Source: Pseudomonas allokribbensis
Lineage (GTDB): Bacteria; Pseudomonadota; Gammaproteobacteria; Pseudomonadales; Pseudomonadaceae
DNA: 64,000 nucleotides
Direction of reading: 5' to 3'
NCBI RefSeq assembly: GCF_014863605.1
Contig: NZ_CP062252.1
Span: 496,001 to 560,000, forward strand
Positions 54,824-63,323 of the stretch are shown here, one piece after another. Each line of letters begins with the position of its first letter. Positions within the stretch are counted from its first letter, which is position 1. Below the pieces are notes generated by a model that had not been told where the DNA came from, did no database searches, and saw only the letters and a program-made list of their open reading frames with translations. Both the position numbers and the translations under genes were made by a program.

Positions 54824-57763
54824 ATGACCCTGCCCGCGCTTGCCGAACTGCCCGCCATTCTCCTGCCGTTGGTCAGCCGATCCGAGCAGTCGTTCCGTAC
54901 GGCCGTCGCCGGACTTGAGGATGATCAAGGCTTCTCCACCTGGACTCCGGAGCGCTGGGCGCAGTTCGCCCGCGTCACCGCCGCCAGCGATTTCGTGATT
55001 GAACAGAGCGTTCGTGACCCTTTGATGTTGCTGTCGCTGGCGCAGTCCGGTGAGCTCGATCGGCCGTTCGCCCCCGGCGAGTTGTGCGGGCAGATTGCGG
55101 CGGCGGTCAGCACCGCGCAGACCGAGGATGAACTGGGTCGCGTCCTGCGTCGTCAGCGCGCCCGGCATCAGGTGCGGATCATCTGGCGCGACCTGACTCG
55201 CCAGGCCGATCTGGTGCAAACCTGCCGCGACCTCTCGGACATGGCCGACGCCAGCATCGACCAGGCTTATCAATGGCTGTACAGCCGCCATTGCGAACAG
55301 TTCGGCACACCGACCGGCCGGCGCAGCGGCGAACCGCAGCAAATGGTCATCCTCGGCATGGGCAAGCTCGGTGCGGTCGAGCTGAACCTGTCGTCGGACA
55401 TCGACCTGATCTTTGCCTACCCCGAGGGCGGCGAAACGGTCGGCGTGAAGCGCGCACTGGATAACCAGGAATTCTTCATTCGTCTCGGTCAGCGCCTGAT
55501 CAAGGCCCTCGACCCGATGACCGTCGACGGCTTTGTGTTCCGCGTCGACATGCGCCTGCGCCCGTACGGCTCGTCCGGCGCGCTGGTGCTGAGCTTCAAT
55601 GCGCTGGAGCAGTATTACCAGGATCAGGGCCGTGACTGGGAACGCTACGCGATGATCAAGTCGCGGGTGGTGGCTGGCGATCAAGTGGCCGGTGCGCAGT
55701 TGCAGGAAATGCTGCGGCCGTTCGTTTACCGGCGCTATCTGGACTTCTCCGCGATCGAAGCGCTGCGCACCATGAAGCAACTGATCCAGCAGGAAGTCCG
55801 GCGCAAGGGCATGGCCGACAACATCAAGCTCGGCTCCGGTGGCATTCGCGAGGTCGAGTTTATCGCTCAGGCCTTTCAGTTGATCCACGGCGGTCGTGAT
55901 CTGAGCCTGCAACAGCGGCCTCTATTAAAGGTGTTGAGCACGCTGGAAGGGCAGGGTTATCTGCCGCCGGCAGTGATCAGCGAATTGCGTGAAGGTTATG
56001 AATTCCTGCGCTACACCGAACACGCGATCCAAGCGATTGCCGATCGGCAGACCCAGATGCTGCCGGACAGCCCGCAGGATCAGGCGCGCATTGCGTTCAT
56101 GCTCGGTTTCGCCGACTGGGACGCCTTCCATGAAAAGCTGATGTTCTGGCGAGGCCGGGTGGCCTGGCATTTTGCTCAGGTCATCGCCGATCCCGATGAG
56201 GAAGAAGGCGCCGACTGCGAAGTGGTGGTCGGCGGTGAATGGCTGCCACTGTGGGAAGAGGCGCAGGACGAAGAAGCCGCTTGCCGCCAACTGGAAGAGG
56301 GCGGTTTCGCCGACGCCACCAAAGCCTTGAAAGCGCTGGCCGGTCTGCGCAGCAGTCCACAACTGCGGGCGATGCAGCGTCTGGGGCGCGAACGTCTCGA
56401 CGCCTTTATTCCGCGCCTGCTCGCCCAGGCGGTGGAGCATGACAATCCGGATCTGGTGCTCGAACGGGTTCTGCCGCTGGTCGAGGCGGTGGCCCGGCGT
56501 TCGGCTTATTTAGTGTTGCTGACGGAAAACCCCGGCGCGCTGCGTCGCTTGCTGACTCTGTGTGCCGCGAGTCCGTGGATCGCCGAGCAGATCACCCGAT
56601 TCCCGTTACTGCTGGATGAGTTGCTCAACGAAGGTCGCCTGTTCAAGCCGCCCTTGGCGCCGGAACTGGCCGCCGAATTGCGCGAGCGCCTGACCCGGAT
56701 CCCCGAGGACGACCTCGAACAGCAGATGGAAGCCCTGCGCCATTTCAAACTGGCGCATCGCTTGCGCGTCGCCGCGTCGGAAATCGCCGGCAGCCTGCCG
56801 TTGATGAAAGTCAGCGATTACCTGACCTGGCTCGCCGAGGCGATTCTGGAACAAGTGCTGGCCCTGGCCTGGCGCCAGACCGTGGCCAAGTACGGCACGC
56901 CGCTGCGCACCGACGGCACGTTGTGCGATCCCGGCTTCATCATTGTCGGTTATGGGAAAGTCGGCGGGATCGAATTGGGGCATGGTTCGGACCTGGATCT
57001 GGTGTTCATCCATGACGGCGATCCGCAGGCGGAAACCGACGGAGCGAAGCCTATTGATGGCGCGCAGTTCTTTACCCGGCTCGGCCAGCGGATCATTCAC
57101 TTGCTGACGGCCCAGACCAACTCCGGCCAGCTGTATGAAGTGGACATGCGCCTGCGGCCGTCCGGTGCGTCGGGGCTGTTGGTCAGTTCGCTGGGGGCAT
57201 TTGCCCGCTATCAAGAAAATGAAGCCTGGACGTGGGAGCATCAGGCTCTGGTGCGGGCGCGGGTGCTGGTGGGCAGTCAGGATGTCGGCCAGGCGTTCGA
57301 GAAAGTACGGGCTCAGGTGCTGGGCAAGGCGCGGGATCTGGCGAAACTTCAACAGGAAGTGAGCGAGATGCGCGCCAAGATGCGCGATAACCTCGGCAGC
57401 AAGAGCACCGCCGCCGGTACCGCGGCGAATGCCTTCGACGCCACGGCGCCGTTCGACCTCAAGCAGGACGCCGGAGGTATCGTCGATATTGAATTTATGG
57501 TGCAATACGCGGCCCTGGCGTGGTCGCAGACCCACCCGCCGTTGCTGCGCTGGACGGACAATATCCGCATTCTGGAAGAGCTGGAACACGAGGGGCTGAT
57601 GCCCGTCGAAGACGCCAGCCTGTTGCGCGAGGCCTATAAGGCCTATCGTTCCGCCGCCCACCGGCAGGCCTTGCAGAAGGATGCCGGGGTGATACCGGGC
57701 GATCAGTTCGCGGACGAACGGCGGCAGGTGATGCGGATCTGGCGCGAGCTGGGGCTAAGCTGA
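54824..57763 (+). CDS. glnE: Glutamine synthetase adenylyltransferase / adenylyl-removing enzyme
   Basis: 979 residues with the duplicated nucleotidyltransferase layout. The N-terminal deadenylylating domain contains LGMGKLGAVELNLSSDIDLI (GS-x10-DxD type); the C-terminal adenylylating domain contains VGYGKVGGIELGHGSDLDLV; helical GlnD/PII-responsive parts lie between and after. It switches glutamine synthetase off and on according to nitrogen status. It starts after an AT-rich stretch and is followed after 8 bp by a terminator, although waaF starts only 51 bp on. Confidence 0.96.
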   Translation: MTLPALAELPAILLPLVSRSEQSFRTAVAGLEDDQGFSTWTPERWAQFARVTAASDFVIEQSVRDPLMLLSLAQSGELDRPFAPGELCGQIAAAVSTAQTEDELGRVLRRQRARHQVRIIWRDLTRQADLVQTCRDLSDMADASIDQAYQWLYSRHCEQFGTPTGRRSGEPQQMVILGMGKLGAVELNLSSDIDLIFAYPEGGETVGVKRALDNQEFFIRLGQRLIKALDPMTVDGFVFRVDMRLRPYGSSGALVLSFNALEQYYQDQGRDWERYAMIKSRVVAGDQVAGAQLQEMLRPFVYRRYLDFSAIEALRTMKQLIQQEVRRKGMADNIKLGSGGIREVEFIAQAFQLIHGGRDLSLQQRPLLKVLSTLEGQGYLPPAVISELREGYEFLRYTEHAIQAIADRQTQMLPDSPQDQARIAFMLGFADWDAFHEKLMFWRGRVAWHFAQVIADPDEEEGADCEVVVGGEWLPLWEEAQDEEAACRQLEEGGFADATKALKALAGLRSSPQLRAMQRLGRERLDAFIPRLLAQAVEHDNPDLVLERVLPLVEAVARRSAYLVLLTENPGALRRLLTLCAASPWIAEQITRFPLLLDELLNEGRLFKPPLAPELAAELRERLTRIPEDDLEQQMEALRHFKLAHRLRVAASEIAGSLPLMKVSDYLTWLAEAILEQVLALAWRQTVAKYGTPLRTDGTLCDPGFIIVGYGKVGGIELGHGSDLDLVFIHDGDPQAETDGAKPIDGAQFFTRLGQRIIHLLTAQTNSGQLYEVDMRLRPSGASGLLVSSLGAFARYQENEAWTWEHQALVRARVLVGSQDVGQAFEKVRAQVLGKARDLAKLQQEVSEMRAKMRDNLGSKSTAAGTAANAFDATAPFDLKQDAGGIVDIEFMVQYAALAWSQTHPPLLRWTDNIRILEELEHEGLMPVEDASLLREAYKAYRSAAHRQALQKDAGVIPGDQFADERRQVMRIWRELGLS

Positions 57764-57772
57764 TTCTCGAGA

Positions 57773-57805
57773 CGGGGAGGCGTAAAGCCTCCCCGGTTCG
57801 TTTTT
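57773..57805 (+). terminator. Intrinsic terminator between glnE and waaF
   Basis: CGGGGAGGC (57773-57781) pairs with GCCTCCCCG (57787-57795) around GTAAA, followed by GTTCGTTTTT. It separates glnE from the LPS core operon, implying that waaF has its own promoter within or after the end of glnE. Confidence 0.85.
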
Positions 57806-57814
57806 GGAAACCAC

Positions 57815-58849
57815 ATGAATATTCTGATCGTTGGGCCCAGTTGGGTCGGTGACATGGTGATGGCGCAGACACTGTTTCAGTGTCTCAAGCAACGCCACCC
57901 GCAGTGCGAAATCGACGTGCTGGCCCCCGAGTGGAGCCGGCCGATCCTTGAGCGCATGCCTGAAGTGCGCAAGGCCTTGAGCTTTCCGCTCGGCCACGGC
58001 GCGCTGGAGCTGGCGACCCGTCGGCGGATCGGCAAATCCCTGGCCGGCCAGTACGACCAGGCGATCCTGCTGCCGAACTCGCTGAAGTCGGCGCTGGTGC
58101 CGTTCTTCGCCGGCATCCCGAAGCGCACCGGCTGGCGCGGCGAATTCCGCTACGGCCTGCTCAATGACGTGCGCACACTGGATAAAGAACGTTATCCGCT
58201 GATGATCGAACGTTTCATGGCGCTGGCCTACGAGCCGAACGCCGAGCTGCCGAAACCGTATCCGCGCCCGAGCCTGCAAATCGACCCGGTGACCCGCGAG
58301 GCGGCGCTGGCCAAGTTCGGCCTGACCCTCGATCGCCCGGTGCTGGTGCTGTGCCCCGGTGCCGAGTTCGGTGAAGCCAAACGCTGGCCGTCCGAGCATT
58401 ACGCCAAGGTCGCCGAGGCGCGCATCCGCGAAGGCTGGCAGGTCTGGCTGTTCGGCTCGAAGAACGATCACGCGGTGGGCGAAGATATCCGCGCGCGGCT
58501 GATTCCGGGCCTGCGTGAAGAGTCCGTGAACCTCAGTGGCGGTACTTCGCTGGCCGAAGCCATCGACCTGATGTCCTGCGCTGACTCTGTGGTTTCCAAC
58601 GATTCCGGTCTGATGCACGTTGCTGCAGCGCTGAACCGTCCGTTGGTGGCGGTCTACGGTTCGACTTCGCCGGGTTTCACCCCGCCGTTGGCCGAGCATG
58701 TGGAAATCGTCCGTCTGGGCCTCGATTGCAGCCCTTGCTTTGATCGCACTTGCCGTTTCGGCCATTACAACTGCCTGCGCCAGCTGATGCCGGACGCGGT
58801 CAACGATGCCTTGCAGCGTTTGCAGGGTTCTGTGGTCGAGGTCCATTAA
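57815..58849 (+). CDS. waaF: ADP-heptose:LPS heptosyltransferase II
   Basis: 344 residues of glycosyltransferase family 9. MNILIVGPSWVGDMVMAQTL is the diagnostic WaaF start, and the C-terminal half has VLCPGAEFGEAKRWPSEHYA and VVSNDSGLMHVAAALNRPLV (donor binding). It adds the second L-glycero-D-manno-heptose of the inner core on the cytoplasmic face. It is the first gene of a tight waaF-waaC-waaG-waaP block. Confidence 0.96.
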   Translation: MNILIVGPSWVGDMVMAQTLFQCLKQRHPQCEIDVLAPEWSRPILERMPEVRKALSFPLGHGALELATRRRIGKSLAGQYDQAILLPNSLKSALVPFFAGIPKRTGWRGEFRYGLLNDVRTLDKERYPLMIERFMALAYEPNAELPKPYPRPSLQIDPVTREAALAKFGLTLDRPVLVLCPGAEFGEAKRWPSEHYAKVAEARIREGWQVWLFGSKNDHAVGEDIRARLIPGLREESVNLSGGTSLAEAIDLMSCADSVVSNDSGLMHVAAALNRPLVAVYGSTSPGFTPPLAEHVEIVRLGLDCSPCFDRTCRFGHYNCLRQLMPDAVNDALQRLQGSVVEVH

Positions 58850-58850
58850 G

Positions 58851-59912
58851 TTGCGGGTATTGCTGATCAAGACTTCATCGCTGGGCGACGTGATTCACGC
58901 GTTGCCGGCGTTGACCGACGCTGCCCGGGCGATTCCCGGGATCAAATTCGACTGGGTGGTGGAAGAAGGCTTTGCCGAAATCCCGACCTGGCACCCGGCC
59001 GTGGGCAAGGTCATTCCCGTGGCGATCCGCCGCTGGCGCAAGAACCTCTGGAAAACCATCACCAGCGGCGAGTGGAAGCGCTTCAAGCAATCCGTTCGGG
59101 CGAACAAATATGACTTGGTGATCGACGCTCAAGGCTTGCTGAAAAGCGCCTGGCTGACTCGTTACGTCAAAGCCCCGGTGGCCGGTCTCGACAAGGGCTC
59201 GGCCCGTGAGCCGATCGCCGCGCGTTTTTATGATCGCAAACTGGCGGTGGCCCGTGGGCAGCACGCCGTTGAGCGTGTGCGTCAGTTGTTCGCGATTGCA
59301 TTGGGTTACGACTTGCCCAAAGGCCTGGGTGATTACGGCCTCAACGTCGAGCGTCTGGTGGAACTGCCACGCAAGAATGCTTACGTGGTGTTTTTGCACG
59401 GCACCACCTGGGACACCAAACACTGGCCGGAAAGCTATTGGCGTGAGCTGACCGAGCGGGTCGGCTACCTCGGCGTCGGGATCAAGCTGCCGTGGGGCAA
59501 CCCGCTGGAGAAGGCCCGGGCCGAGCGCATCGCTGCCGGCTTCAAGCATGCCGAAGTGCTGCCGAAGCTGAACCTGGCCGGGGTCGGCAAGGTGCTGGCC
59601 GGTGCTCAGGCCTGTGTCGCGGTGGACACCGGTCTCGGCCATCTCGCTGCGGCACTGGACGTGCCGACGATTTCGCTGTTCGGCCCGACCAATCCGGGCC
59701 TGACCGGTGCCTACGGCAAGCTGCAGATTCACCTCGGCAGCGATTTCCCGTGCGCGCCGTGCCTGCAAAAGAAATGTACGTATCAACCGACCGCGCAGGA
59801 TGCCCGTCAGTTTGACCTGAAACGCGAGTTGCCTTTGTGCTTCACGCGTCTGAATCCCGAGCGTGTCGCCAGCCGACTGAGCACGTTGTTGATGGCTGAG
59901 GAGCTGCGTTGA
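58851..59912 (+). CDS. waaC: ADP-heptose:LPS heptosyltransferase I
   Basis: 353 residues of GT9. MRVLLIKTSSLGDVIHALPA is the conserved WaaC start and fixes a TTG start codon at 58851, one base after the waaF stop, with GAGG nine bases upstream; the ATG at 58806 is inside waaF. VFLHGTTWDTKHWPESYWRE and AVDTGLGHLAAALDVPTISL are the donor-side motifs. It adds the first heptose to Kdo. The length agrees with P. aeruginosa WaaC. Confidence 0.95.
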   Translation: MRVLLIKTSSLGDVIHALPALTDAARAIPGIKFDWVVEEGFAEIPTWHPAVGKVIPVAIRRWRKNLWKTITSGEWKRFKQSVRANKYDLVIDAQGLLKSAWLTRYVKAPVAGLDKGSAREPIAARFYDRKLAVARGQHAVERVRQLFAIALGYDLPKGLGDYGLNVERLVELPRKNAYVVFLHGTTWDTKHWPESYWRELTERVGYLGVGIKLPWGNPLEKARAERIAAGFKHAEVLPKLNLAGVGKVLAGAQACVAVDTGLGHLAAALDVPTISLFGPTNPGLTGAYGKLQIHLGSDFPCAPCLQKKCTYQPTAQDARQFDLKRELPLCFTRLNPERVASRLSTLLMAEELR

Positions 59913-61033
59913 TGCAATTGGCATTTGTCCTTTACAAGTATTTCCCGTTCGGTGGTTTGCAGCGCGACTTCATGCGCATCGCCCTCGAATGCCAGAAGCG
60001 TGGCCACAAGATCCGCGTCTACACCCTGATCTGGGAAGGTGACGTGCCGCCCGGTTTCGAAGTGCTGGTGGCGCCGGTCAAGGCGTTCTTCAACCATCGC
60101 CGCAACGAGAAACTCAGCGCGTGGATGGAAGCGGACCTGGCCAGGCGCCCGGTGGATCGCCTGATCGGCTTCAACAAGATGCCGGGGCTGGACGTCTACT
60201 ACGCCGCCGACGGCTGCTTCGAGGACAAGGCGCAGAACCTGCGCCATTCGCTGTATCGCCGTTGGGGGCGCTATCGCCACTTCGCCGAGTACGAGCGCGC
60301 GGTGTTCGCCAAAGACGCGAAGACTGAAGTGTTGATGATCTCCGAAGTGCAGCAGCCGCTGTTCATCAAGCATTACGACACGCCGCTCGAGCGCTTCCAC
60401 CTGCTGCCGCCGGGCATCGCCCAGGATCGTCGGCGTCCGGCGGATGCCGACGAAATTCGCGCCGGTTTCCGCGCCGAATTCAACCTCAAGGACGACGAAC
60501 TGTTGCTGGTGCAGATCGGCTCCGGGTTCAAGACCAAGGGCGTCGATCGCAGCCTGAAGGCGCTGGCCGCATTGCCCGCCGAACTGAAGAAACGCACCCG
60601 GCTGTTTGTAATCGGCCAGGATGACCCCAAATTGTTCCAGATGCAGAGTGCAACATTGGGTCTGGGCGACAACGTGACGTTCCTCAAGGGGCGCAGCGAT
60701 ATCCCGCGTTTCCTGCTCGGCGCCGATCTGTTGATCCACCCGGCGTACAACGAGAACACCGGTACGGTATTGCTTGAAGCGCTGGTCGCCGGGTTGCCGG
60801 TGCTGGTCAGCGCGGTCTGCGGCTACGCCCATTACATTGCCGAGGCCGATGCCGGGCGCGTACTGGACGAGCCGTTCGATCAGGCGCAACTGACGCAATA
60901 CCTGACTGACATGTTGAACGACGACGCTGCACGGGCGGCCTGGAGCCGCAACGGTCTGGCTTTCGCCGAGACGGCCGACCTCTACAGCATGCCGCAGCAC
61001 GCGGCCGATGTGATTCTGGCGGAGCACGCATAA
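59912..61033 (+). CDS. waaG: LPS core glucosyltransferase I (WaaG)
   Basis: 373 residues of glycosyltransferase family 4. FVLYKYFPFGGLQRDFMRIA is the WaaG N-terminal signature, and HPAYNENTGTVLLEALVAGL carries the ENxG/E motif that binds the nucleotide sugar. It transfers the first outer-core hexose to heptose II. The ATG overlaps the waaC stop by one base (TGATG), and waaP follows immediately. Confidence 0.96.
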   Translation: MQLAFVLYKYFPFGGLQRDFMRIALECQKRGHKIRVYTLIWEGDVPPGFEVLVAPVKAFFNHRRNEKLSAWMEADLARRPVDRLIGFNKMPGLDVYYAADGCFEDKAQNLRHSLYRRWGRYRHFAEYERAVFAKDAKTEVLMISEVQQPLFIKHYDTPLERFHLLPPGIAQDRRRPADADEIRAGFRAEFNLKDDELLLVQIGSGFKTKGVDRSLKALAALPAELKKRTRLFVIGQDDPKLFQMQSATLGLGDNVTFLKGRSDIPRFLLGADLLIHPAYNENTGTVLLEALVAGLPVLVSAVCGYAHYIAEADAGRVLDEPFDQAQLTQYLTDMLNDDAARAAWSRNGLAFAETADLYSMPQHAADVILAEHA

Positions 61034-61840
61034 ATGAAGTTGATGCTGGCTGAACCGTTCAAGAGCCTCTGGGCCGGCCGCGATGCGTTCGCGGAAGTCG
61101 AGGGCTTGCAGGGCGAGGTGTACCGCGAGCTGGAAGCCCGCAGGACTTTGCGCACGGAAGTCGACGGCAACGGATTTTTCGTCAAGATCCACCGTGGCAT
61201 TGGCTGGGGCGAGATTTTCAAGAACCTGCTGACTGCCAAGCTGCCGGTGCTTGGCGCGGGCCAGGAATGGAAGGCTATCCAGCGTCTGCAGGAAGTCGGT
61301 GTGCCGACCATGACCGCCGTCGCGTACGGCGAGAAGGGCAGCAACCCGGCGGACCAGCATTCGTTCATCGTCACCGAAGAACTGGCGCCGACCATCAGCC
61401 TCGAAGATTTCAGCATCGACTGGGTCAAGCAGCCGCCGCAGCCAAAGCTCAAGCGCGCGCTGATCGCCGAAGTTGCACGCATGACGGGGATGATGCACCG
61501 CGCGGGGGTCAACCACCGCGACTGCTACATCTGCCACTTCCTGCTGCACACCGACAAACCGGTCACCCCGGAAGATTTCAAACTCTCGGTGATCGACCTG
61601 CACCGCGCCCAGACCCGCCCGGCCATCACTCAGCGCTGGCGCAACAAGGATCTGGCGGCGCTGTATTTCTCCGCGCTGGACATCGGCCTGACCCGTCGCG
61701 ACAAGCTGCGCTTTCTCAAGGGTTACTTCCAGCAACCGCTGCGCCAGATCCTGGCTGAAGAAGCGCCGTTGCTGAGCTGGCTCGAAGGCAAGGCCAACAA
61801 ACTCTACGAGCGCAAGTTGCGCTACGGGGATGCGCTCTGA
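61034..61840 (+). CDS. waaP: LPS core heptose(I) kinase WaaP (RfaP)
   Basis: 268 residues of the Kdo/WaaP kinase family. LEARRTLRTEVDGNGFFVKI is the N-lobe start with the ATP-binding Lys, and NHRDCYICHFLLH is the catalytic loop with the HRD aspartate; SVIDLHRAQTR is the metal-binding Asp segment. It phosphorylates heptose I, which is essential for outer-membrane integrity in P. aeruginosa. It starts directly at the waaG stop and overlaps the next gene by one base. Confidence 0.95.
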   Translation: MKLMLAEPFKSLWAGRDAFAEVEGLQGEVYRELEARRTLRTEVDGNGFFVKIHRGIGWGEIFKNLLTAKLPVLGAGQEWKAIQRLQEVGVPTMTAVAYGEKGSNPADQHSFIVTEELAPTISLEDFSIDWVKQPPQPKLKRALIAEVARMTGMMHRAGVNHRDCYICHFLLHTDKPVTPEDFKLSVIDLHRAQTRPAITQRWRNKDLAALYFSALDIGLTRRDKLRFLKGYFQQPLRQILAEEAPLLSWLEGKANKLYERKLRYGDAL

Positions 61841-62574
61841 TGGCGGGTTGGAATCTTGAACCCGGGTACAGCGACCTCGCAGCGGATTTTGGCAGCCTTG
61901 AAGCGGTATTCGCGCTTGAAGGCGAGCGTCTGACCCGCGACCCGCTGTCCGAAGTCATCCGCGTGCAGCGCAACGGTGTCAATTACTACGTCAAACGCTA
62001 CGTCGGCGCCGGCAAGGGCTTGCGCCGTTACCTCGGCAAGCCGCGGGTGAAGATGGAGTGGCAGAACCTCAAGCGTTTCGCCAAGTGGGGCATTCCCACC
62101 GCCGAAGTGGTGGCCTGGGGCCTGGAGCGCAATGGCATGGCCTACGATCGCGGGGCGATGATCACCCGCGAACTGCCGCGTACCGAGGACCTCTCGGCGC
62201 TGGCCGAGCGCAATGACCCCAAACTGAAGAGTCACAGCTGGGTTGACGGCATCAGTCGGCAATTGGCCGTTTACACCCGGACAATGCACGACCATCGCTT
62301 CACTCATAACGATCTGAAGTGGCGCAACCTGCTGATCGACGATCAGGCGCGACTGTTTCTGATCGACTGCCCGAACGGCGATTTCTGGCGCGGTTTCTGG
62401 CTCAAATACCGGATTACCAAGGACCTGGCCTGTCTCGACAAGGTTGCCAAATATCACCTGTCGAACACCCAGCGCCTGCGCTTCTACCTGCAATACCGCC
62501 AGCGTGACCGGCTCAATGCCGCCGACAAGAAACGGATTCGCCACGTGGTGAGATTTTTCGAGGGACGCGAATGA
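61840..62574 (+). CDS. LPS core kinase, InaA/WaaP family (WapP-like)
   Basis: 244 residues of the same kinase superfamily as WaaP. VIRVQRNGVNYYVKRYVGAG contains the ATP-binding Lys, HDHRFTHNDLKWRNLLID is a canonical catalytic loop (HND...N), and LFLIDCPNGDF is the DFG-equivalent. By position, directly after waaP, it corresponds to P. aeruginosa WapP, thought to phosphorylate another inner-core heptose site. It overlaps both neighbours (1 and 4 bp). Confidence 0.88.
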   Translation: MAGWNLEPGYSDLAADFGSLEAVFALEGERLTRDPLSEVIRVQRNGVNYYVKRYVGAGKGLRRYLGKPRVKMEWQNLKRFAKWGIPTAEVVAWGLERNGMAYDRGAMITRELPRTEDLSALAERNDPKLKSHSWVDGISRQLAVYTRTMHDHRFTHNDLKWRNLLIDDQARLFLIDCPNGDFWRGFWLKYRITKDLACLDKVAKYHLSNTQRLRFYLQYRQRDRLNAADKKRIRHVVRFFEGRE

Positions 62575-63323
62575 CTGATTTTCTCGCCGCTGAAGACCGT
62601 GCGCTGCTGGAGCGCCACGGCCTCGGCACGTTCGACGCGTTGTGGGACAAGCAACTCGATGCGGTGGATGAACCGAACACCGACGGCGGCGGCTGGAGCA
62701 GTGTGTTCCGGCTCGAACTCGAAGGCCACGGTTATTACCTCAAGCGTCAGAGCAATTACCTGACCCGCACCCTGCACGCGCCGTTTGGCGAGCCGACGTT
62801 CGCCCGGGAGTTTCGCAACATCAGCCGTTACAACCAGCTCGGCATTCCGGCGCTACAAGCGGCGTTTTTCGGCCAGCGCAAAATCAACGGCGAAGTGCGC
62901 GCGATCCTGCTGACCCGCGCCCTCGACGGTTGGGATGATCTGGATTCGTTGCTGCAGCGCTGGTCCAGCCTGGAAGTCACGCAGCATTCGGCGATTCTCA
63001 AGGCCTGCGGCCAGCTGGCGCGGCGCCTGCACGGTGTACGTCAGGTGCACGGCTGCTTCTATCCCAAGCACATTTTTCTGCGTGCCGAGGGTACCGGGTA
63101 TCAGGCGCAACTGATCGACCTGGAAAAGACCCGACCCCTGCTGTTCGGCCAGCGTGATCGGGTCAAGGATCTTGAGCCGCTGCTGCGTCGTGCGCCGGAG
63201 TGGAACGAAGCTCAACTGCGCGAGTTGCTGGCGGCCTATCTCGATCAGTCGGTCGACAGTTCACTGGTCGATAGCTGGGTCACGCGGCTGACCGCGCGGC
63301 GCAGTCGCAAGGAGACGCGCTGA
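62571..63323 (+). CDS. LPS core kinase-like protein (WapQ-like)
   Basis: 250 residues of the LPS kinase (InaA) family. GGWSSVFRLELEGHGYYLKR includes the N-lobe Lys and AQLIDLEKTRPL the metal-binding Asp. In the catalytic loop, VHGCFYPKHIFL, the position of the HRD aspartate of WaaP is taken by Cys162, so catalysis is uncertain. By position it corresponds to P. aeruginosa WapQ. It overlaps its neighbours by 4 and 1 bp. Confidence 0.85.
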   Translation: MTDFLAAEDRALLERHGLGTFDALWDKQLDAVDEPNTDGGGWSSVFRLELEGHGYYLKRQSNYLTRTLHAPFGEPTFAREFRNISRYNQLGIPALQAAFFGQRKINGEVRAILLTRALDGWDDLDSLLQRWSSLEVTQHSAILKACGQLARRLHGVRQVHGCFYPKHIFLRAEGTGYQAQLIDLEKTRPLLFGQRDRVKDLEPLLRRAPEWNEAQLRELLAAYLDQSVDSSLVDSWVTRLTARRSRKETR

